Positions 49,201-61,139 of a stretch of 64,000 bases of DNA are shown in pieces. Each line of letters starts with the position of its first letter. The stretch's first letter is position 1. The notes below the pieces were generated by a model. It had not been told where the DNA came from. It saw only the letters and a list, made by a program, of their open reading frames with translations, and did no database searches. Made by a program: the position numbers and the translations under genes. The DNA comes from Promerops cafer. Its lineage: Eukaryota > Chordata > Aves > Passeriformes > Nectariniidae. The stretch lies in assembly GCA_013398275.1 (NCBI GenBank), contig VZSE01009483.1, positions 524,879 to 588,878 of the forward strand, read 5' to 3'.

Positions 49201-52200
49201 AAGACACGAATTGTCAGCTGAGGACTTCATGTAGAAGTAGGTGCAGGCTGCAGTGTGCCTTACAAACCTGTGTGGGATCTTGATTTACGATTTACTGCTC
49301 AGGAACCTTGGGAGAAGTACTGTGTGAGAATGAAAGTAATTTGGATTTGTTTCTTAGAGCTAGCGTGGCTGAGGATATCTTGGATGTGTAGATTGTGTGC
49401 TAACTGGAATCTTCCAAGTCCTGAAAGTGTCAATTCAAGTGCATTATTTATTTAACATGCTTATTAGCAACACTGCTGATATTATTTCTATTATCTCATA
49501 GCGCAACAAGGAGATAACAAAGCTGTGGAAGCCAATGGCCAGACCACAGATTTCAGGGAATGGGATCTTCCAACCAAACACAGAAAATTAAGTGATTTGG
49601 GGCCTCAGACACTTTCTTGTTTTCAGAAAGTCGATTTTTCATTTCTTGAAGTACAATGTGATCGTATTGAGTTCCTGGAAAATTGAGAGTGGGATATATT
49701 TTAACTTTGGCAAGGAATTTACTATGGATATCACATGGTTTTCACCATAGAAACTGGAAAAAATGAACTGGATGGAACAAAACAATGAATGATCATCCTT
49801 GAAATCCCATCGTGAAAATACTTTATGTGTATCAAATAACTTTGCTACTTGGATGGAGGTAAACAACTGCTTGAAGAAGTGTTAGAAACCAAAAATCCAG
49901 AAAAGCAGACATGCTGTTCTCACTGGTACAAGTGCTACATTTCCAGTGCATGGGAGGACTGGACAATTTGGAACACACTGTGTCTGTGAAAGAGTATATA
50001 TGGAAACATGCCTCAGAGAGTAAAGTTTCAAGGAGCAAACTTAACTTACTTTAAAAATTTCACATTTCCAATTACTACAGTGAGTTCAAACCTCAGAGCT
50101 GAAAATACTCCTCATGCAGCGCTCAGAATCATTTCCTTTGAAAGATGAAAGGCAACATTAAGGTTTGAGAGTTTCTTGAATTAGCTTAAGTATTTTTGAA
50201 AGCTGAAGTGATGAAACTCCAAAAGGCTCAGGAGCAGTTAGATCAAACTCAGTCTTCTTGATAAAACTCAGCATCTACTGTTCACTGACAGGGACAGATA
50301 GTGGAGATGGAAATGTTTTGCTGGGATGGATTAATCTATCAGGTTGTCTTCTTGTCCATAGCCGAGATTTTTAAGTGTTTTTGTCCATCTGTGTATTTAG
50401 TGCTACAAGAGAAAGATCTTCCATGAATTCCTCTGACATGCTGTTCCAGTGTAATGAGCTTTCTAATTAGTTAATAGTTGCTAATATTCAGGCTTAATTT
50501 TTCTTTCAAATTCCATATGAAGATAATCCTAACTTTATGGCCTGCAGCCCAAACGTAATCAGAATTTCAGGGCTATTAATAGAGCTGGTCAAAATCCAGA
50601 ATTACCTCCCATGGGGTTTTTGCTCACTGTAGTATTTGTTCTTGTGCTCAGCTTGGAACTGCAGAAATTTTGAACATCCCTTATCATACAGAACGTAATA
50701 TATTAAAATAATTCTGCATGGTTTTGAAACATGTCTTTTTTATTTCTGTAAATCATGTTATTTTCCCTTCATGTTTTAATGAAATGGTGCTATATTCTGA
50801 ATGAAAAAAAAAAAGACAAGGACTGTGTAATATCAAGAGGTGCAACTGTTTAAATGTCTTCCAGCATTTTCCTCTATGTTGAGAATATTTGATCCTAGCA
50901 CAGAATGTGGTGCTAAATGAATGTGATTGCCAACAAATTTTATTGCTTCAAAATATTTTTTTTCTGGGAGAAGCCTGTCCCCTGAGGTTTTGATCAGAAC
51001 TTATCACGATCAGAATTAGGATTCAGATCTCTCCACTAAGCAAAATGAGTGTAACCTGGGAGGCCAAAGAATCATTATCCATGTTTCTTCACCAGAAATT
51101 GTGAATTTGAAGACACTTCGGAAGCACTGATTCTGCACATATTTTTCTGTCTGTAGCTCTGAATCTGTCAGTAGTCAGAGCAGAAAATTGAAAGTAGCTC
51201 TGATCCCTCTCTGACTTATGCTGCTGGTAATGACTAATAACTTAAATTGATACAGTTATAAACAGAAGTGATCAGTGAAGTGAGGTCTAGGTTCTGAAAG
51301 CCAGAAGCCGAGTTAAGGACACATAGGTCTGGTATCTACATCTGTGAAAGACTTCTGGGGATGATGGAAGTGTAAGAGTTAATTTCAGCTGAAAGGAAAA
51401 CTCTGTTACATTGAAATTCTCTACTTATATATTCTGGTGTGCATATAAATATATACTATCTTTTCTTCTCATGTATCTTCTGATATGTTGAAAGCACATA
51501 GGTCATGCCTTTTCACTAAATTCCAGTAGGTTAAACTATCTGCTAACATTGTCTCTGGACTGTCTGATTACAGTAAAAGCCTGATTGGTCCAGATGGGTG
51601 ACCAAAGGGAGAATCATCTCCAGTTCACCACCTAGCATATTAGTCAGCATTTTAAAATCCAGGAAGAAATATGGGATGAGCAGAATGAATACCACCTATC
51701 TCACAGCTTTGCTTTTCTGCTGTCTGAGAGCTGCTCACTGATGGTTGGTGTAGCAGCTCAGAAGCTGTATAATCTGCCTTCGAAGTGAGAGAAACAGCAT
51801 CAGTATTCAATTACTGATACACTATCTTTAAAGATTTTAAAAATCTCAAATAAAATTATCAGTATCTAGTGATAACCTCACTGGCCTAATAATATTTCTG
51901 TAGTTGTGCTCATATTGAAGGGAAAAAGGAATACTCACAGTCAATCCTCCGAGGAGAGAACCAAGTCTGTGTCCCACTGCATTCAGTGACATTTTCTCAA
52001 TGGGTATTAGTAAGACCAGGATTGACACCCGTAGCCATTTGTATGGAAAACATCTACCTGTGAGGCCAGGCTGATGCAGTGTGTAATAAATTCTCCAAGT
52101 CCCCTTTTAATTAATGAGTCCAACATCCATATGGAGGTAATTGCATGTAGCACATTATTTGTGTTCCATCAAATTAGACAGAGCCACTTCCATCTGAGAA

Positions 52201-53344
52201 CACGTTCCAAACATCTGCTTCTAGAGAGCATTATTATTGTTTGTCTGTACAGGACTAACCATGTGCCAGCTGCTTTACCAGCAGAGAGGAACCAGGTCCT
52301 GGCTTCAAAAAGTTTGCAAACAGAATAGTCTGCTTGAGCACTAAGGGGAAGGAAGGGGAATGAAAGAGAGCAGTGCTGTTGAGACAAAGAGTTTCCCTTG
52401 ATCCCATCAGAGCTCTGACTTTTGCAGTGCTAGTAAAAGACCTCATTCATTGAATATGCACTACCCCTACACAGGCTGAAGAATTCTCATCCTCATCCAA
52501 ATTTAGTCACTTGAAGGAGAACCTAAGCATGTTTGGTCTGCTCTAAGTGCTGGAGAGAGACAGGCACTTGCAAGGGATGATCCATCCTATCCTGAGGAAG
52601 GGCAGGAAGGATAAGTTCAGGTTCCTTCTGTGGTCTTCTCCCCTCATTAGCACAGCTGGATCCTGACGGCTTAAATTAAACTCCCAACTTTCATATGGCT
52701 GACACTGGATGACACAAGCCCTACCCTAAAACCTCCTCCTGTGAGCAGTCCTCTTGCTCAGTCCACTTGCTGCTGTGTGTGTTTAAATGACTCCGAAGCA
52801 GAGGCTAGAAGCAATCCTGTTGGGAATGGCCAGCAGATCACATCCCAGCGTACACTACCTCTACTGTTGATACTCTATTCACTGTCTGCACACACGCTCT
52901 ACGTGGTGCTCCTATGCTCAGCCTGGCTGGAGAGGGTGGTCCTGGAGAGGGGTTCCCTTTGCATTGTGTTTCCAGCAGTATGGATCTCTGGCACCTCCTA
53001 TGTCACCATGGGCAGCTGCCTCTGACACTCCTGGTGTGTGAGCTTCTCCTGGGGCATGAACGTGTAGTGGAAGTGTGCCTCTGGCACCCACTGGCACCCA
53101 CAGAGGAGGCACGGCTCACACTGCACAGCAACATATGGCAGAAAACACCACGTGGAGAGAACATCAGAATAAACACATTTGGGACAAAACAGATATGAAA
53201 TCAACATGTCGGAGTGCAGCCATACTCCAGTGGGAAAGAGGATTTTGGATGGAACACAGAACAGGCTCCTAAATAAAAAACGTTTATAAAATAACATGCA
53301 CCTCTTGAGAAGGCAGGAGGCAGGTGCCTGCAGGGGCTGCTTGG
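46293..53344. other. Unique sequence, no gene recognised
   Basis: About 7 kb with short open frames only. A GC-richer patch at 52740-53110 contains overlapping frames on both strands and a small duplication (TGGCACCCAC twice near 53083-53103). A short degenerate tandem repeat at 48805 is listed separately. Confidence 0.45.
48805..48853. repeat. Degenerate tandem repeat of a TGATATGC-type unit
   Basis: Three successive imperfect copies of a 15-18 bp unit built on TGATATGCTGTG: 'atgatatgcaatgctg', 'tgatatgctgtgcag' and 'tgatatgctgtgtatgc'. Confidence 0.8.
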
Positions 53345-54100
53345 GTGTGCATTTTTGTTGAGTTTGCAGATGACGACAAATTGGAGGACCTCTTGGTTCA
53401 CTGGCAGGTAAAGGTGTAACTCAGATGGACCCAGGCAGGCTGGAGGAATGGGCTGACAGATACTTCATGAAATTCAGCAAGAAATAGAGCCAAGTCCTGC
53501 CCTATGGATGGATGAGCCCTGCACAGCAGCACAGGCTGGGGCCAAGTGCCTGGGGAGCAGCTTGTGGGGAAGGTCCTGGAGGTTCTGATAGTTAATAAGA
53601 GGGACATGGGTCAGCAGCAAGTCCCAGCAACACCACTGGCCAAGAGCAGCCTGGGCTGTGTGAACAGGGACAGAGTCAGAGGTTGAGGGGAGTCATTATC
53701 CCCCTCCACTCACTAGCTGTTAGACCACATCTGCACATCCAGTACGGGACAGACACCCCTAAACCAGTTGTTGTTCAGGAGAGGCCCCTAAGGTGGTGGG
53801 GCTGGACCCTGTGAGGAGAGGCTGGGAAAGCCAGGCTTGTTCAGTCTGAGGTAGAGATGGCTTTGGGGAGGGGATGGACCTTAGAGGACACCCCTGGGGA
53901 GGGGCGTCACTGAGGGGATGGCACAGATTGGAAGGATGTGTCCCCATGAGGACAGTCAGGCATGTTGCCCAGAGAGGCTGTCCAGTCTCTGTCCTTGAAT
54001 GATTTCAAGACTCAACTGGTTGAAGCCCTGAGCAGCCTGATCTGACCTCAGAGCTGACCATCTGGAAGCAGGAGGCTGGACCAGAGGCTGACCAGCTGGA
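53345..54100 (+). mobile_element. CR1 LINE fragment spanning RT motif C to the 3' end
   Basis: The fragment enters in the reverse transcriptase just before the catalytic motif: TTTGCAGATGAC at 53363-53374 encodes Phe-Ala-Asp-Asp, followed by Asp-Lys-Leu, matching the usual CR1 FADDTKL block. It then follows CR1 order: 'gaggaatgggctgacagata', 'tcatgaaattcagcaagaa', 'cacatctgcacatccagtac', 'ggagaggctgggaaagccag', 'gttgcccagagaggctgtc' and 'gagcagcctgatctgacct'. Several frameshifts and stops mean it is inactive even though the catalytic aspartates are preserved. The usual ATTCTRTGA tail is not evident, so the 3' end is eroded or lost. At about 755 bp it is one of the two longest CR1 copies here. 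Confidence 0.88.
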
Positions 54101-55787
54101 GCTGTGACCATGCTATGTCTGACTTGATGGCCTTGAGTGACTGCTACACAGAGCCATGATCTGTCCCCATGAGACACCAGCACACTGGGCAGGCTGCCCA
54201 CCCTGGCCCGTGATGGCCACTTGTGTCTGATTGAGATTCAGGAGGTTTGTGGGACACCAGAGGACTGAAATCCATGTGCACTGTGCAGGTATCTTCTGGT
54301 AAAGGACAGCTTCACAACTGGAGATTGACCTTGGTTGGGACAATTAAATTTTTGAATAGTTGAAGCAAAACTGAATGATACCAAATACCATTATGGAACC
54401 CCTTTCTCCCTGAGAAGCTGCAGTGGTCTTCAAGGTTCATTCCTGGGTAACACCACAGCTGGTGAGAAGAAAATTAAACCTTTCAAAGTTTGATAATTCT
54501 GTTTTTCCAAATATGCTGACCACGACACTAGGGAAGTTTAGAGACATGACGTGTCCCAGGTTGAGGGTGATTACAAAAATCTGCTGTTACTAGCCCATCA
54601 GCACATGCCCTGCATTGACTGTGGCTGCCTGTAGCATCTTTTCTGCAGATTGTCACAGGACATGCTGGCCAGGGCGGTGCTCTCATGTGCTTGATTCACT
54701 GCATCATGCACCTTTCTATCAGGGCACCTTTCTGCTAAGAGGCCAATTTCCCTCCTGTAGCCTCAGCTTCTATAGCCATGTCTGTAGGAAGCCTGAAGAA
54801 GGAGATTTGACCTTTAAGGATCCTTGCTGCGCAAGGAATATACAGTCTTTTTCTAAAGTGTGGAAAGCCAAGAGAGTTGGAATTTTCTTTCCAGGAGCAG
54901 CTCAATAATAATTTGCTGCATTTATTCAAATACAAAAGACCATTTTCCTCACATCTTGGCTGACATATACCTTGGCAGTTTACTGGAGTCTTTTACTACA
55001 GTACATGGCAAATACCAAACAGGTATTTGCAGGACAGGAGGAATGAAGGACCAGCACATTGTGTTTTGAAGTCTAGTTTTTTGCCAAGGACTACTGATGT
55101 TCCTGTCTGAAGTCAAATAATGGGGTTGGTTGCAGAAGTATCCATACATTAGTGACAAAGGGCATTTCTGAATTGGAGTTTAAAACCATTTTAAAGTTCA
55201 GTGTAACATCCAGAGAGAGCCTGCAGATCTGCCTGAGAAAGACCTTTAATTCCTGGATCCATAGGCAGTACTGGGAGGTGGGCATTTTCGTGGCTCATGT
55301 GAAGAGGGCTCCTCAGTTGCACATTATCACCGTGTCAGATAGCAGGACACATAAGCCAGGCCAGGTACTGCTAGAGGAGGAAGGGAAAGTTACATAGTCT
55401 ACAGAGAGAAAATACAGTTATTTTCAAATTCTTTATTCAGAAAACTTAACGTGCAATGGAAATTGATGCTGCTGCTTTGGTATGAAAAGATGCAAAGCCA
55501 GCTTGTTATGAAGAGTAGCTATGACAACTGAGTGATGAGTTAAGGTGATGGCGAGTTAAGGCGATGGCAATAAAGGCAATTCTTGTATGTGACTGTCTAA
55601 TAACTTTTTTGGTGTACCCTTTCTCCATCAATTGTATTTTTTATACTCATAGATTCTAATATCTTTGGCTCTTTGCTTTGTTTTGTTTTCTATGGAGCCC
55701 AGCCGAGCACCACTCCAATGTCCTAAACTGGTGATTACTATTTGTGTTGCTGTAACACAGAATATAATCTCATATCTGTAGACATTT
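54101..55787. other. Unique sequence between CR1 copies
   Basis: No gene recognised. The open frame at 54615-54908 (97 codons) overlaps opposing frames and shows no domain. Confidence 0.45.
55537..55568. repeat. 16-bp tandem duplication
   Basis: GAGTTAAGGTGATGGC is followed immediately by GAGTTAAGGCGATGGC, which differs at one base. Confidence 0.92.
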
Positions 55788-56058
55788 TAGGACAAGAGGA
55801 AATCTTGTCCTCAAGTTTCATCAGGGAGGGTTTAGATTGGATATTAGGAAAAATTTCTTCACTGAAAAGTTGGTCAAGCATTGGAACAGGCTGCTCAGGG
55901 AAGTGGTGGAATCACTGTTCCTTGAAGTATTCAAAAGATGTGTGGATGTGGTTCTTAGGAACATGGTTTAGTGGTGGACATGGAAGTGTTAGATTAATGG
56001 TTGAACTTGATGGTCATAGAGGTCTCTTCCAACATTAATGATTCTATGATGCTATGGT
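55788..56058 (+). mobile_element. CR1 LINE 3' end, well preserved
   Basis: This is a close match in wording to a common bird CR1 3' end: 'gacaagaggaaatcttgtcc', 'agggtttagattggatatta', 'ggaaaaatttcttcactgaa', 'gcattggaacaggctgctca', 'gggaagtggtggaatcac', 'atggttgaacttgatggtca', 'tagaggtctcttccaacatt' and the octamer end 'aatgattctatgatgctatg'. It appears less diverged than the other CR1 tails here and is probably among the younger insertions. It is 5' truncated. Confidence 0.95.
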
Positions 56059-57727
56059 TTGACTTTATTTTTGCTTTTCAATATTAAACACAGTGCAGCT
56101 TACTTAGCATTAAAACCATGTACTATAGAACCCACTGGTAACTCACTGATATATTACAGAAAATAATCAAACTCAAATACTGAAATGTATCAAAACTCAC
56201 TTGGAAGAAAAATCTCGCAGTGGAGTGTCTGCCTTTGTCTAAACAAAACCTGCAGCCATTCTTCTGTTGAAAGATCACATGGGAATGGACATATTTCATT
56301 GAAATGCCTCACTTCAAGGTGCCACTTTTAGAAGAACACAATCTAAAACCCATTAAAAATGTTTTGAGCAGGTTCTCATGAAATATTAGAGGACCTTGCT
56401 GACATGTACAGTGGAACCTGGGTTAAAAACCCATGTGCTAGCCACCATTGAAAAGGTCTGGCCTTATGCAGAACTGAAATGAGAGACCATGCACACTGTC
56501 CTAACAGAGACAGGTTTGTCTAATCCCATGGGAAATGGCATTCCAAGTCAGGCAGTGAAATGGAGGCAAAGTGCTGTGCACGGTGATGAACAATGGCTTT
56601 ATTTGTCCTGCTGTGTCCCAGAGGCAAACGGAAAGCCTCCATGGACTGGCTGAAATTAAGTGAGAAGAGATTTCAGATATTAAGAGATTCCAGTCTATAC
56701 TTAAATAAAATGTAAGGCATCAAGTAAAATAAAAAGTGCTGGAGAAATTGAACTGGACTCCTACTCGAAGGCAAAATGCATTTGCCAGCTCAGGCTGGGG
56801 CTGAGATTTTCTCCCTGTGACACAGCTTGGCACAGAAGTCCAGGTGCATTGTGAGGTGTGTTTTTATGCCTCCTGATGCCAGAAGCAGGTGGCTGAACCA
56901 GATGAACCCCTGGTCCTTTTTGATACAGCAATTTACATGTAAGCATGTGAGTTGAAAAACAATGTGTTGTGTCTTTAAGGCTCCCAAGTAAATGAAATAA
57001 TTTGCAGTTCATGATGTATTTCTGTATTTTGTTGGAAGAGTGTTTTTTTGCCAAAAATGCTAACAATTCCGTCTTTGTAAGTGTCCCTGCTATAATAGAT
57101 CTATGATTAAGAAGTTGCTTGATTATTTTAATGTTTGTTTATGCTTTCTATCAATCATCTCTGGCCTGTATTTCCAGTCCATTCTTTCTTATGGTCAGAC
57201 TAATCCTAGATGACATAATTTGCACACACAACTTCAGTTATTACCTCTTTTTTTTTGGTGACTCACAATATCCTTTCAATGGCGACATAAATTGAATTTT
57301 GTACACTTGTAAATAATTGTTCCCAGTGGAAGCTGTTTGTTGAAATTCTGAATCAGTAGGGACTATAAATTTATTTCTGACCTTAAACTCAATGAAGCAC
57401 CTCACATGTAGCTGGCATTTCATCAGCTATTCCTGACCTTCTGTCCTCTGTGCAGGCTCTTGTAGCTCAAACTCTTGAGCTATCCTGGATTTCTGCTGCC
57501 ACTCAAATGTGGGCTTAAAATAGAATGACTGTGGCTCTCTCTCAGTACTCTTCACTGCCTCTGATGGGATACCAAGTCAGCCAAAACTTTGAAGTGAATT
57601 TGCGCAGGCATTTCCATAAGGTGAGCCCTGCATGAAAACCAGCCAGGACTTACCAACTAAAATGAGTGACTGATAACCCTTATGCAGGTTTCCTTTCATT
57701 TTGTTTCACTTAGGCATTTTTTTTTTT
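56059..57727. other. Unique sequence, nothing recognised
   Basis: Short open frames only. A minus-strand frame of 101 codons at 56761-57066 has no known domain. Confidence 0.45.
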
Positions 57728-57748
57728 CAGTGTTTCTTCCTCAAAGAA

Positions 57749-57868
57749 TAGTGCTGATGACCCCAAGGTTGTGGGTTTTATCCCAGTATGGGCCATTCAC
57801 TCAAGAGTTGGACTCAATGATCCGTGTGGGTCCCTTCCAACTCAGAGTATTGTCTGATTCTGTAACTC
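57749..57868 (+). mobile_element. tRNA-Ile-derived SINE with CR1 3' tail (TguSINE1-like)
   Basis: Positions 57749-57795 match the 3' two-thirds of a tRNA-Ile gene (anticodon arm through acceptor end) at about 37 of 47 bases, with no gaps; most differences are C-to-T or G-to-A changes consistent with CpG decay. The polymerase III B box, normally GGTTCGATCC, is degraded to GGTTTTATCC. The tRNA part is followed by a CR1 3' end: 'gttggactcaatgatccgtg', 'tgggtcccttccaactca', then a degraded octamer tail near 57855. tRNA-head/CR1-tail SINEs are known from passerines (TguSINE1), where CR1 machinery mobilises them. The 5' third of the tRNA, including the A box, is absent or unrecognisable, so it is a truncated and inactive copy. 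Confidence 0.85.
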
Positions 57869-59558
57869 TGTCATTTGACCAGATGCTAAAAGTCTAGGCC
57901 TCTTTTTCTCCTCACCTTCCACCTGTAGCTGAGCTACAGCCAAGCTGTCCACAGCTGCTCTCTTACTTATCTGGGGAAAATGCATGGGGACTCTGGTTAC
58001 CTACTCAATGACATGAAGGTTTTCAGGGCAATAAAATGCTATGGTGTCAAGTGCAATAAAATGCTATGAAGCTGCAATAAAAAATTGCAATGATTTAGTC
58101 AATTGCAATGATTTAGTGATTTTAAATTCAGCAGCCTATCCTACCTATTAGGTTTGGTTCATTTATATTCTTGGGGCCAGTTCCAGGGAGCTTTCAAAAT
58201 AGCTGGAGCTTTTGATGGAATATAAGTTACAGTTTAGGTGTTGGCACTCCAAATGACATTAAGAAGGTGCTAATTGTCAATCTTTTTCTTGTCTGAGTGG
58301 AACAGAAGAAACATGTCACTATCTTTGTCAGATCTGCTATTTTCTGTAGGTCCTTGAAAATGTTTCTACACCACCACTATGAAGCCTACCAGCACTCACT
58401 AAAAACTTGCATGATGAGAGGTAGAAATATATTTTGTATTTTTTTCTTTCCTTAGTAATTTTGGAACAAAAGTCTTCATCTTTCCTTCTGCCCAACTTCT
58501 AGATGCCGTAAAATTTATTATAAAGCAAACTGATGCTGACACCTTTTTCATTCAGCTTTTACAAGTAGAAAAGGTTACATTTGCATGAAAGTACATTTGC
58601 ATTTTCTTATTTACAGAACAAATATAACTATATATGAAGCAGAAATAGAAATGCCTTGTTGGTTATTAACCTCTTCTATTGGAGATATTTGAGGCTTTAC
58701 TAAACATTTTGTTGTTTTTAATATGACTCTTAGAATTAAAGCTCTGTGGAATGCTCGAAAAATGTGAAGGTAGAATGCAGAAACATGGGCAGAAGCACAC
58801 CTAATAGCAGACTAAGAGTAAGAAAACACTTGTTTTTCATGTTTTGTAAAGCATTATTTGCCTTTCTGTCTGCAGGATTCTGGATCTGACACTTAGATCT
58901 CAGCAGTGGAGCTCTAGCATGGAATTCAGTTGGTTGTATTTGTGTGCCTATTGCTGATTTAGGTGCTGGGAGGTATCCAAGAGAGCTTCATGGGCCCGGT
59001 AGCTATTACAGAGGTCCTGGGAAAGACACTTCTCTGCTGGGATTGCTGCTGGAGAGGGGATAATTAAGAGCAGCTCAAGATGCTTTTCTGTGGAGTCACG
59101 CCCTGACAATACAGTCAGTGCAGTCCAGACAGCCATACATGTCCCTCTCTGCTTTATGGTGAGTTGAATATCTCTCTGTGTTCTGCGAGCGACTTGATTT
59201 TATCTCCACTGACAACAAAGGGAGCAGAGATACCGAGTGCGCATGTACACTTCTAAATTTAGCCATGTTAGTCTTTGAGCTGAATCCTACCTGAAGAGTT
59301 CAAAACATAGCTGTGCCAGAGCTGGTATACCGAAATTTCTGTTGTCAGTTTTCATCAGCCAGCACTGGAATGTCTTTCTTTGATGGATGATTTTATCCAG
59401 AGCAGCAGGTGAAAAACGTACTGTGGGTGTCCACTAACTGCAGTCAATTCCTCATTTGCTCTCAGCAGGGATATGGCTGCTGCTGTTTGCTCTTTATTCT
59501 GGGGATCCACAGATAATAGTTTTTCTTCTTTCTCTCTTTCCTCCCCCTATCTCCAAGC
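57869..59558. other. Unique sequence with two short tandem duplications
   Basis: No gene recognised. The duplications near 58.03-58.12 kb are listed separately. The CpG-containing stretch at 59183-59250 ('tgcgagcgac' and 'gagtgcgcatg') stands out slightly but carries no clear promoter. Confidence 0.45.
58028..58117. repeat. Two neighbouring short tandem duplications
   Basis: GCAATAAAATGCTATG occurs at 58028-58043 and 58053-58068, with a partial third start at 58073. Immediately afterwards AATTGCAATGATTTAGT occurs at 58083-58099 and 58101-58117. The two duplications share the word GCAAT, so they may reflect repeated slippage at one site. Confidence 0.92.
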
Positions 59559-59559
59559 A

Positions 59560-60630
59560 CAGAATCACAGAATCATAAAACCACATTGGTTAGAAAAGAC
59601 CTTTAAGATCATCAAGTCCAGCACTACCCCAGCACTGCCAAGTCCACCACTGAAGCATGTCCCTGAGCACCACACCTAAATGTCTTTTAAATATCTCCTG
59701 GGATGGTGACTCCACCACCTCCCTGGACAACCTGTTCCAGTGCTTGTCAACCCTTTTGGTGTAGAAAATTTCACTAGTATCTAATCTAGACTTCCCCCGG
59801 TGCAACTTGAGGCTGTTCCCTCTTGTCCTTGTCACTTCTTACCTGGCAGAAGAAGCTGACCCCACCTGGCTGCACCCTCCTTTCAGGCAGTTGTGGAGAG
59901 TGAAGGGGTCCCCCCTGAGCCTCCTTTTCTCCAGGCTAAGCACCCCCAGCTCCCTCAGCTGCTCCTCACAGGACTTGTGCTCCAGACCCTTCCCCAGCTC
60001 CGTTGCCCTTCTCTGGACACGCTCCAGCCCCTCAATGTCTTTCCTGCAGTGAGGGGCCCAGAACTGAACACAGGATTTGAGGTGCGGCCTCACCAGTGCT
60101 GAGTGGGATGGTCACTGCCCTGGTCCTGCTGGCCACACCATTGCTGACCCAGGCCAGGATGTCATTGGCCTTCTTGGCCACCTGGGCACATGCTGGATTA
60201 CGTTCAGCTGCTGTCAACCAGCACCCCCAGGTCCTTCTCAGCCACTCTTCCCCCAGCCTGCAGTGCTGTCTGGGGTTGTTGTAACCCAGGAGCAGGACCC
60301 AGCACTTGTCCTTGTTGAACCTCATACAATTGGCCTCTGCCCTTTGATCCAGCTGTTCAGATCCCTCTGCAGAGCCTTCCTGCCCTCCAGCAGATCAACA
60401 CTCCCACCCAGCTTGGCGTCACCTGCAAATTGACTGAGGGGGCTGTCGATCCCCTCATCCAGATAATTGGTGGACAAACCCAGAAACTCTTCTATTCAGC
60501 AGCTTGTTTCATGGAGCTTTTTGTTTGCAAGGTCTAAAAAATGCCCGACATCCTGGGAAGCATTTCAAGATATGAAACAGAACTGGCTCCAGTATTGAGC
60601 CTGGGGAAGACCACTTGTGATACACCCTTC
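59560..60630 (-). mobile_element. CR1 LINE, longest copy in window, interrupted
   Basis: On the minus strand, coding order runs from about 60630 down to the octamer tail at 59560. The RT block resembling GSVLGPVLFNIF lies near 60600. An interruption of roughly 95 bp at 60470-60566 comes next, then the 'LDEGID' block near 60450 and motif C at about 60422-60433, which reads Phe-Ala-Gly-Asp where Phe-Ala-Asp-Asp is expected. After that come 'MRFNK', 'VAKKANDIL', 'VQFWAP' and 'LEKRRLRGD' blocks, and the 3' end 'cagaatcacagaatcataaa'. Frameshifts separate these blocks, and the lost catalytic Asp is a further sign of inactivity. Total CR1-derived length is about 970 bp plus the interruption. Confidence 0.93.
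60470..60566 (+). repeat. Segment inserted in CR1, copy A of a local direct repeat
   Basis: CR1 sequence stops after 'cagataattgg' and resumes at 'aagatatgaaacagaactgg', where bird CR1 normally reads continuously. The intervening roughly 95 bp is not CR1. From about 60487 it resembles 61058-61139, sharing 'catggagctttttgtt', 'aaggtcta', 'catcctggg/tgtcctggg' and 'agcattt' in the same order and orientation, at roughly three-quarters identity by eye. Confidence 0.7.
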
Positions 60631-61055
60631 TCTTCTTTGACTCTGTTATACCCTCTTTATGATATATATATATGGATAGTATGTTTTTAAGATTACAATA
60701 TATGTTAATAATTATCAAGTGCTCTTATTGATGCGGACTACTGTTTACAACCCCAAGCAGAGTGGAATACAGTGTCTTAAATACCATTGGGCTGCCAGGG
60801 AAAGATGCTTGCTGAAGAAGACCAGGTTTGCTAAAGGAAAGTGCATTGCAACACCTGACAGAGATCTGTGGGGACCATTACTCCACATCCATTTTACTGT
60901 AAGACTCTTATTTCAAAATATGCACTGTTCAGAGGAACACTTGGACAGATGGAGAAGAAAGGTTAGAAAAGCCCTGGGTATTTACTGTAGTGCTGTAGAC
61001 ACAGCCTCCTACCTGGTAATATTGCTCTTGCTCTAAATGTATATTTCAGCTTAGT
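60631..61055. other. Spacer with open frame of unknown status
   Basis: An AT dinucleotide run lies at about 60660-60674. A plus-strand open frame of 105 codons (60719-61036) begins just after it and is rich in basic and hydrophobic residues. It matches no domain I know, has no detectable promoter or splice context, and is probably chance. Confidence 0.4.
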
Positions 61056-61139
61056 GGCTCTTTTATTTAGCAGCTCATTCCATGGAGCTTTTTGTTCTGA
61101 AGGTCTAGGGATGCTGTTGATGTCCTGGGCAGCATTTTC
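61056..61139 (+). repeat. Copy B of the local direct repeat
   Basis: This is the counterpart of the segment inside the CR1 at 60487-60566, starting 'ctcttttatttagcagctc' and ending 'tgtcctgggcagcatttt'. Copy B is not bordered by CR1 sequence, so it may be the source locus, or both may be copies of an unnamed repeat. Confidence 0.65.

Noticed and set aside
57749..57795. Functional tRNA-Ile gene
   Set aside because: Only the 3' two-thirds is present, the B box is degraded, and a CR1 tail follows directly, which makes it a SINE relic.
60719..61036. Open frame of 105 codons between the two direct-repeat copies
   Set aside because: I considered a small mobile element with direct-repeat ends, but copy A is embedded in CR1 sequence that continues to its right, so the repeats do not bound this frame.
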